Below, one piece after another: positions 50,901-61,250 of a DNA stretch of 64,000 bases. The notes beneath the pieces were generated by a model. That model was not told where the DNA came from. It saw only the letters and a program-made list of their open reading frames with translations, and searched no databases. Source of the DNA: Symsagittifera roscoffensis (taxonomy: Eukaryota; Xenacoelomorpha; Acoela; Convolutidae); the NCBI RefSeq assembly GCF_963678635.1, contig NC_087067.1:47356001-47420000 (forward strand). Direction: 5' to 3'. How positions within the stretch are numbered: position 1 is the first letter of the stretch; the number at the start of each line of letters is the position of its first letter. A program made the position numbers and the translations under genes.

Positions 50901-53900
50901 TTAAGTCATGATTCGAACTATTTTAAAAATTTTGAAAATGTTCAGCTCTCACTTTTTTAGTTGGACCACCTGGAAGTTTAACAGCAAATGTTTAACGGCA
51001 TCACTAGTTCCTAGTCATAATGAATCTCAAGAAAGATAACTCGAATGAGCCAGCTTTTTCCTACCTTCCAGTGATCTTAGGACAGCAAGCTATAGAAAGT
51101 ACGGACTTCGAAAACTTCCCCCTGCCTCCCGATTACAACGATGCCTCTCGTGGTTTCGACGATACGAACCGATCCTGCGAGTACCTCCGACAACCTTCGT
51201 ATGCAAACAGGAGTAGCAACAACAACGACCCGAAAAACCAATCAAATTGCCGCAAACTAACTTCTCGATATTTCGGATTTGAGATCACGAAACGTTTTAA
51301 TTTCTTGATTTTTGTTTTAATTTTCACCACAATCCTTGTCGCTTCCGCTTCGTTCATATCTTTGACAATACTTGGGACAAATTATGCTGAAAATGAGTCA
51401 ATTCATGAAATTGACTTGAAGTCTAAACCTGAATTAAAATCACTGTTTGGTGCTAACGAGGCTAGATTCCGAGCAAACGACGAGGCTTTCAGCCAATCAC
51501 TCTTGTTGAAAACTCCTCCTACTAATTCGACCGTGGAAGAATGTGTAACGCACATCAGCTACTCGAACGAGTGCAAATGTTACAAGGTTTCAATTTTTTT
51601 TTTATTTTTTGTAAATAAAGCTTGCGAAAGGGTAAAAAAAATGTTATCTAAGTTTTCTGTTATTGAGCTGTTTCTTCAGTTTTCCATTCTTAAGTTATCT
51701 CCGAAAATACGAAATACGCAAATTTCAGAGAGTAAAAAATACGGTAAAATATGAGAAACGTCATATTTAAGAATTGTTCATTTTTTTGAGATACTAAATT
51801 GAGACTATTATTGAAAAAGTTCTTAATAATATCTTTGCATAACTGATTTTTGATCCCAACTTTTGAAAAGTTTGATTTGATTTGATTGGCAGGTGAACCT
51901 GAGTCAGATCTCTGCCTCAGTTGCCATTTCGAAACTGAAGAGCTGGCTGCTCAGTTGTCTCTACGAGGAACAGTACCAGAAGATGTTCATTTACACTGGC
52001 ACTAAAAGCGAGGTAAGCCAAAAAACAAAATATAATAAAAAAAATTCACATTTTTGGGAGAAACCAAATTCTTTCAAATCTTGCGTGGAGTTCAAAACAT
52101 ATCCAAAAATAACCAGCTGATTTTAGCGAATTCCTCTTTTTTTTCCAGCTGTATGAACGGGACGTGCACCCTAGCGTGAAAAACTGGCTGAGTCAGAAAC
52201 AACTGCGCTTCGAAGACAGAGGAGACCATTTTGTGGTTCACGAGAAAATCACAGTTAAAGGTCACATGATCAAGGTCACATAATCAAGAGATGAGGAGCA
52301 GATGTATTACTGTTATAAGTTTGTAGTGCCATTATGACCTCACCCTGTATAATAATTTTGTTTTGATTTTTTCACTTGTAATGAACTCCCTTTACCTAAT
52401 CAGAAAAACGACGAATGTGTAAGATTAATTTTGAATCGAAAATTTGAGCACTTAATGGTGAATTAAAAATAAGTGTGATTTTTAATTTTCGTTTTTAGTT
52501 CTTTTGCAGGCATACATGTAATTGTAGTAAACTGCTTGCTGATATTTACTTCATAATCAAAATAAATTCTTTTCAATTCATGCTGTTTGTGTTCTCTATT
52601 ACTAATTCAAAATCTGAATATTTCAGTTTCCTGATCATTGAAGCGAAGTTTGAGAATTCTTCAATACTGATCCATGAAGTGGTGACGTAACTGTGGCCTA
52701 GGGTTCTGCATCTCGGGATTTTGAATACCTTTTTTTAATAATCTCGAATATCCTTTGATTTTCAATCTTTTGAAAAGCCATTTGGTTTCCAAAAAAAATC
52801 AATTAGAAAAATTGCGGCAAGGACGGAAATGTTCTATGGTCTAAATATTTTTGTTTTGCAAATTAATAACTAATTAAAAACTCTTCATTCTAATAAATTT
52901 TGATTCCGCTCAAAAATAATAAAAAATAGAAAAGAAATTTTATATGTTTTCATCAGTTACGGCCCCCTAAATGATAGAAAATAAAAATTTTTCGGGCAAA
53001 GTTAGACTGATTTTCCTTAAAAACGCAGGCTGATATCCCGAGCGTTAAATCAAGCTAGAAACTGGCAAAAAATTTGAAATTAACCACTATTAAAAAAGAA
53101 CATTTAGCATCCTTTTTATGAAAATTTAGCTCAGAAAGTTGGAGAAAAAAGTCAGTTTGAGGCTCAATTAAGTAAAAACGGTTCGTTTTTACCGGTCCCA
53201 TAATAATATTGTGCATTTCCTAGTAACAGCGTTCTAATTTTAGAAACCAAAATTTTCATTTCATTTTTTTCGTAATTTAGGTGGGGGGGGTATAACCGAA
53301 AAGACCCAGTTAAGGCCGTAGCTTTCTTTGCTACTTGCACATTAATGCTTTATGTTTTCAAAAACCAGTAAGTTTTCAGTTCCGAAGAAAGTGAGGAATT
53401 TATTTGGTTGGCGTATTTTTTATTCAGATCAATTACCAAACGACAAGCATCCAAGTTTAGGTGTAAGTAATCGATTATAACGAATTATTATGATGATTTT
53501 TTGACAATTATAATTGATTATAATTGCAAAAATTAGGTGTTTAAAGGATTTATAATTGATTATAATCGTGATATTTTCCAAGAGATTATAATCGATTATA
53601 ATTGATTTTAACTCTTACAAAAACTCCTTGAAATCAATTTTAATCGATTATATCTCTTATTTTGCCGAAACTTGGTGAATTCAAAACTATATTCGAATTA
53701 TCTTTCTTGGGTTATTATTTTTATGTCAATAAGAACATCTTGATAAGAGAGATCTCTTGAACACTTTGGTTCATCTGAACACAAAGTTTTAACACGAAAC
53801 AAAAGTTTAAAGAGATCCTTTCATATTAGTGGATACGCTCCCGCGGTAAAAAAAAATATATCTTCCGAATCAATCATGAAACTAAATCAAATTGCTGATG

Positions 53901-56900
53901 TTTTGGTGGTTAAAAAGCTTAAATATTTTATCACAAAACAACTCTAATGGGGAAGAAATGAAAAAAAAACCTTATGAATTCAAATTGATTGGAAAACTTT
54001 AAAGACATTTTTCTCATTTTTGATAGGAACCAACGTCTACAAAAAGCAAAAATATAAGCAATTTAGGTGCAACTTCGAAGACAAAATGGACAAACAAAAG
54101 GGATTATAATCAATTATAATGGATTTATGTGCAAAACTAATGAATTAGAAATTTGAATAAAAATAAGGTATTGTAATCAATTATAATTGATTATAATTGG
54201 ATCGAAAAATAGACGAATAAATGATAGATTATAATCGATTATACTTGATTATAATTAATTATATTTTGATTCTAAAAAGAGAGATTATAATCGATTAATA
54301 ATTGATTAAAATCGATTTTTTCTCAATTTTAGTAAGACTGGTGGCTAAAATCGTAATATAATCGATTATTAATGCTTGAAACTGGAAATTATTCCACTCT
54401 AAAAAATCTAAGTTGAATTGAAACACTTAATTGGTCATACAAATTTCAGCTCTTGATATTTAACATTAGCAGCTCAAATTTAAAGTTTATCAACCGCAGT
54501 TTTTATAGCATAAAACAGTTGAGACTAATTAAAGGGCAGTCGGAACAATCAAGTATTTGGTCTTCTGGTAAACAAGCAGTCTTGTTTTGAAACAAATTCG
54601 TATGCGCAACATGTGTTCCGAAAAACCAAACTATAAATAAAAACTTCAAGACCAACAAATAAACAATCGTGAATGGAGATCTTGATATCATGCATTTTGC
54701 ATTCAGCCATAATAGAATGTAAAAACAACGAAGTTGGTTAACATGCAAACACTGAAAAAGCCTGATTTTGCGAGAAAGCGTTGCGATTTAGCTGAAATTT
54801 GAGTGGCCAGATTTTAAAAATTTTCTGGTGTACTATAAAAAATATCTACTAAACGCATTTTCTGAAAGTTTTAAACTATAAGTAGGGGAAAGGAAAATTT
54901 TGTATGCTTCGGGAACATCATTGGAAAAACTGATTTTGCTGTTTGAAGCATTAAAAGCTTTTTTTTTGTAGAATGAACCTTAATGACGAAATTGTTCTTT
55001 TATTCCCATTTCAATTTGTAGATTCTTAAGGATGAGAGCAGACTACTTAGATTCTAGAAATTGAGTAGGTTTTTGTTCCGACTTTTGATACGAAAGTAAC
55101 GGACTATTTGTGCTCGATGTGGGTTTTTTCTTCAGACAAATTTCGACTTTTTAACTAGCCACTTTTGACGGAATTTTTCAATTTAATTCGAAAAGTATTT
55201 TTGTCCTGAGCTCAGACTTGAAAAGATATTTCACTTGTGATCCTTTTTTGTAGATTTACGTGGGTTTAAAGAATGCCATTTTGGCCAATTTGGGACAATT
55301 AACGCGCGATATATTTACGCGATAAGCGGAGAAATAATCCGTCTTAGAAATCGTTCCAAATTGGTTGAAAGAAGCTTATTTACCTTAATTGGTTTGTTAC
55401 AAGGAGCGAAATCTATCTTTTTGTACTTTATATGGCGTGTGGGGTTATGATTTCCATAAAAAATTTCAAATTTTAGAATTTTTTTTTCATTTTGTGTTAT
55501 TAAATTTAATTTTTTGGCTCTTTTTCCTTTTCCTCCCCACCTCACACAAGCTTCAATATATTAATGTAACAAATGGTTTTACGAGGTTGAGTATGAAGAC
55601 CAAATATGTTTGTTTTGGCCTTATTAGTCTGTATTTAAATTTTCTTAAAAATCGGACCATGTGGTCAACAAATTTACATGTAAAAAATTGCAGGTGGGGG
55701 GAAAAGGAAAGAGAGCCAATTTTTTTATGTTATTTTTTTTCAATTTGTGTTATAACATTTAATTTTTTGGCTCTTTTTCCTTCCACCCACCTCACACGAA
55801 CTTCAATATATTAGTGTAACGAGTTTGTTTTACGCGGTTGAATATGAAAACCAAATATGTTTATTGTGGCCTTATTAGTCTGTATGTAAATTTTCATAAC
55901 AATCGGACGATGTGGCCAAAAAAATTTACATGTAAAAAATTGCAGGTGGGAGGAAAAGGAAAAAGAACCAATTTTTTTAAATGTTTTTACTGCTCCATAA
56001 ACCTGAAAAGACAGTCGGAACTTTCAGGGCTTCGTCCTGATACGAGCAGTTTTGTTAATTTTGGTTTTTAGCTTGCTCCAAATGCGTTAAAATTTTTATC
56101 GAAGTTGCTCACCCGTAAAAATTTTTTTATCGAATCAACTCAATTTTTTTTAATTGTAGCAGTAGTATCATGAAATAATCTTTATTCTATAATAGTTCTT
56201 CAAATAAAAAACAATGGTGAGAAACGGCCAAATGTGTAATGGCTGATAAATTTCTGCAAAAACAACAATACTGCTCGTATCAGGGCGAAGCCCTGAATGT
56301 TCCGACTGCCTTCAAAAGTTTATGGAGCAGTAATAACATTTAAAAATTAAGTGAAAATAAGAATGAATTTTTTTTGTCTAAAATTTGAATTTTTTAAATG
56401 AAAATCATCACCCCACACGCTATTTAAAAACAAAAGGATAGATTTCGCTCCTTGTAACAAATAAATTATGGCAAATAAGGTTCTTTCAATCAATTTGGAA
56501 CAGTTTCTTAGACGGATTAATTCTCCGCTCACGCGTTAATAGCGCGAAATATTGTTCCAGTTGGCCAAAATGACAATATTTAACTTTAAACCCCTGTAAC
56601 TTAACAAAAAATGATCAAAGGTGAAATATCTTCTCAAATTTGAGCTCAAAGCAACAATGCCTTTTGAATGATATAAAAAAAATTTCCGTCAAAATTGGCT
56701 ATTTAAAGAGTCGAAATTTGTCTGAAGAAAAAAACCACCCCGAGCAAAAATATTCCGTTACTTTCGTATCGAAAGTCGGAACAAAAAATGAAATAAAACG
56801 AAAATGAGTGCATTAACTCGAAATTAAGAATTTTATCTGTCCTACTTCTAAAACTCAGATTACTTCTATAGTTACGCGTTAATAGCGCGAAATGTATCGC

Positions 56901-59900
56901 GCGTTGAGTGTCCAAAATTGGCCAAAACTGCAACGTTTAAACCCTCATAAGATTACGAAAAAAGATCACAGGTGAAATTTTTTTTCAAATATATGCTCGG
57001 GACAACAATATCTTTAGAATGATATTTAAAAAGTTCTGTCAAAAATGGCTCATTAAAAAGTTGAAACTTGTCTAAAAAAAAACGCACCCCGAGCACAAAT
57101 GTTCCGTTACTTTCGTTACGAAAACAGCTTTGGAAATATGATGTGTTATTTGAATTCATGTTTGTTCTTTAAACTACTCTCGTAGAATGGGAAGGATCTA
57201 CACGTGTTTTTCTTCCGAGTCTTAAATCCTCAAAGCTTGTCAGTGGTGCGACTGCCATGAGCCCTTCGTGAATCGGATTTTAAAATAATTCGATTGTCAT
57301 TAAATTTTATATAGTGACCTTTTCGGAACTTCTTTAAATCATTTTTGTCAGAATCTTTTGCAATGAAGGCATAAAGTATTGGCTGTTGCTCCTGAAATTG
57401 CGACTAAACGGGTTGCAAAGCAAGCAACCAAAACATGAAATTTCTGAAACATGGGCATGATTTTTGTCGTTTTTTGGGGGGTGAGGTGGATCGAATTTTT
57501 AGCCAATTATTAATAAAAGACATAAGTCCAAGTTTTGTAGGCTGACTTCAAAACTAATCCTTGATTTGGTCTTTTGTAGAAATTCGATCATTTTTTGCGT
57601 CGCAGGTGTTTCTTCATATCAAACAAATGACCTTTTTATCTTTTTACCCTATCTTCAAAGTTTTGTACTTTTTTTCTGTTCACCTTGTCCAAGTGTTGCA
57701 AAAATTGACAAATATAATGAATAGGCCATGGCAAGCTTATTTGGTATTTACTCAACATTTCAAAACCCTCGTTACACTATATACAAATGATGCTGGGGGT
57801 TTCAAAATGAGACTGATTATTACCCTTCCCATGGAAAATTGTAGATAAATATTTCAAACTGGGTTTGCCAGAAAAAACGCAAAGTATCATTTAAATGAGC
57901 CACCGTACCTGGGCACTTTTGATAAAGCACAGAAAAACAATACTTTTGAACTTCGAACTGAGTACAGGTAGATCGATGGTTCTTTCTTGAACATTTCAGC
58001 GCAGAGTGACTAATAAATTATATCAAGATAGCAGTTATGTACTCACATTTAGCTTCTTTACGATTTCATCGGGGTCAACAACACACTGATTGCATGAATC
58101 CTAGAGGCAAAATAAGGTATTAGGTAACAATTTTCACGGAGCCGGAAGTTAGCTGATGATTTTTGAAAAAAAGGTCTCACATCATTTCCAGAAGATATGC
58201 CAGGAGATCCGCGGTCACCTTTTGGTCCCTAGAAAATAATTTGTAAAAAATTATTAGTTCTAAAATTTATGCTTTCGTAGAGTTTAGACTTCACAATGAA
58301 TTACCTTCAAATCTTTGTCAGCAAGATAGCGATTTACTTTCTTTTCGATCTAAAATTGAACAGTGTTTTTTTTTCAAATTGATAGGCAGTGTTGTTATAT
58401 AATTGTTGCGTAATCAGTACAGAATCTTACCTCATCGTCAGACAAAGGCAATGGAGGTTCAACTCCGCTCTAGAACAACAGAATGACTCACGATCCAATT
58501 TTCATAGCAGAAAAAAAGTTATAAAAAAACTTTTTCGAGTGGAAATAGTGACTTACACTTGCCCCCCTCTGTCCAGGGGGTCCCCTTGCACCCTGTTCTC
58601 CGGGGGGTCCTTGTTCCCCCTTTTGACCTGTCAGCCCATTTATACCAGCTGGTCCCTAAAACAAAACAATTTTTAAATCATCGTAATTCTCTCCATGCCT
58701 CAATTTTTCGTCGATATATTATTATGAGAATTATTGATTTTTTTTTCAAATGTTTAATAAAAAATCAAAGACTTCCGGGTAGGGTTCCTGAATAGCTCCT
58801 GCCTGGAAGTCCAGGATTGACCTACTCTCTTTAAATTTCTGGCATGAAGTCCAAGGTTTTCCCCTGGCTATGTAACGCGGAAAAAATTTGTAGCTGTGCA
58901 AATACGATACAATACGTTGGTCGCGAAAATCATTGAAATATGTTACCAGAAAGTTTCAAAAAACAAATTCCAAATTTTTTCATGAGCCCTTGAGTCATAA
59001 ATTAAGTGGATTATATATTAATATGAAAACCCAACTTTTCTCTTTTCTTAACACGACGATCATTGGAGTCTTACTTTAACACGAGTCGAGTACCTCACGT
59101 TAAGCTTCGGTATAATCGATTGACCCGGACATTGAGTTCGATTAGTATGAAGTTTCAAATAATTGTAGCGACCCAAAATTACAATTGTCACTAGCAGGTG
59201 TTGCATAATGAATTGATAATCACCTGAGGTCCCTGCAGTCCACGAATACCCTAAACATAACAATTATAATTTATAATAAAGAAAGTCGCATAACTCATTA
59301 AATATTTATAACAAACACAAGAGTAGCCTGTTGTAGCAGATTGTTCCGAAGAGGGTAATATTATCTCGAAAAAAAAAACTTGCATCAAAAATTGTTCAGC
59401 TTTTCTGTCAAAACTCTCGGCCGTTATCTTGGTATTAGTAGCCGCTTGAAATAAAACTTCTTTATGAGAACTTTTAAGTTAAAATTTAGACCCATTGAGA
59501 ATGGTCGGAACAAGGATTTCACTGGTTGGAAAACTCTTGGTCAAACGAATACTATTTAATAGCTGAACGTTTTGTTAGATGCGTTGCAAAGTTTATCTTT
59601 GAGAAAATTCATTTTTATTGTACCAAAAACGTATTTACATTTTTCTACTATATACATATTTGCCACGTGTTTTTGATTGCAAGTTTCAGCGAAGTCGGAA
59701 CCAATAAAACCTATAAAATTTGCAGTTGAATACACTTGGCCACCTACCTGGTCGCCCTTGGGTCCCTGAGTCCCTGGATCTCCCTTCACACCCGGTTTGC
59801 CCATTTTACCAGTCAGACCCACAGGACCCTGGAACAAATGGTTCATAACGCCATGAGTTTACTGGATTTTTGGGGGCTTCAGATTGTTTTGTTTTCTAGT

Positions 59901-61179
59901 TTGAAATGGTTATAGCGGTGAAAAAAAACTCACCGGAAATCCGTTTTTACCCGAAGCTCCAATTGGTCCGACAGGGCCCTGAAAAATTTTTAAAAAACAT
60001 GAAAATCAAAGCTCATTTTTATTCTCAGTAAGCGATTCAAAGGGATCGGAGCGGATTTAAGGGGATCGTCCGCTCTCCCACGCCTCAGATATTTAGCCCC
60101 TGCCCACCCAAAGTGTACCCCTCTGGTAACTTTCAACGAAATCCATTTTCGGCCGACCGTCACTTAAATTTTCCTAAAGTCATCTAGAGCACCAGCACAT
60201 ACTAATTTTATAGCAAAGAGCACGCCTTTTTTGTCGAAACCTTCCATAAAGGGTTAACCCAACTCCCATCCTCTCCCCAAAAAAACGCTAGATTTGCATC
60301 TGCCCAAATTAGTATATTTTGATTAGTTTCACCTTATTCACAACGAGTAGCAACAAGACATGACCTGATTTTGCGGTTAAAATATATTACTCTTTAATCA
60401 GCATACATTTATTGTTTGTAACACAAATTCAAGTATGGTAATTTCCAAAGCGTTTTCTTACCATTGGTCCCGGGTAGCCTAAAAGTGGAAACAATTCAAT
60501 CATTATATTTTGAAATCCTTCAGAATTAGCTACGTATACCTTTTAGGGAACATTGAGTAAACATATTACACTTTCCAACAGGTGTTTGTGGTTTAAAAAC
60601 TATGAACATTCAGTTCTTTTCTGGACAACCCAACACAGGTTTGGTCAATTCTGGTATAGAGTACATTAACTCAAAACCACAGATACTTGAGCAAAACAAC
60701 TGCTGATAGTTATAAGACCGTCTTATTAAGACGTCTGCCCGTGGCTAAATACTCGGAATTGTTTACAAATGTATCTTAACTTAATAAATAAAGAAGATTA
60801 TTCACGAGCCTAAAGTGTGTATGTGTGGGGGCTTGGTGTGTTAGACCTTCATATGATATTTCCGGATGACACTGTTTATCTTATTGAAGACTCTCAAGCT
60901 CAAAGTACCTTTGAGATTTCAGAGTCATGTTTCAATTGGTGTTTGAACTGTCCTCGTGATCATGATAAACAGGAAAATGTTATAAACATTTCACAAATTT
61001 TGAAGTCAGACAGATTGCGCCTTACATAACAACGAGAAAGCAAAAAATCTAAGTAAAAATAAGGCCCCTTGTATCAGGGCGAAGTTCTGAATATTCCGAC
61101 TACCTTATAAGTTATATGAAGCAGTGTTAATTTTATAACAATTGATCAATTTTTTTAAAAAAATGAATTTTTTTAAATT

Positions 61180-61250
<71 letters not shown>

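Noticed and set aside
55315..56071. Frames of 76-141 codons
   Set aside because: They lie within a Helentron-like element and its internal direct repeats.
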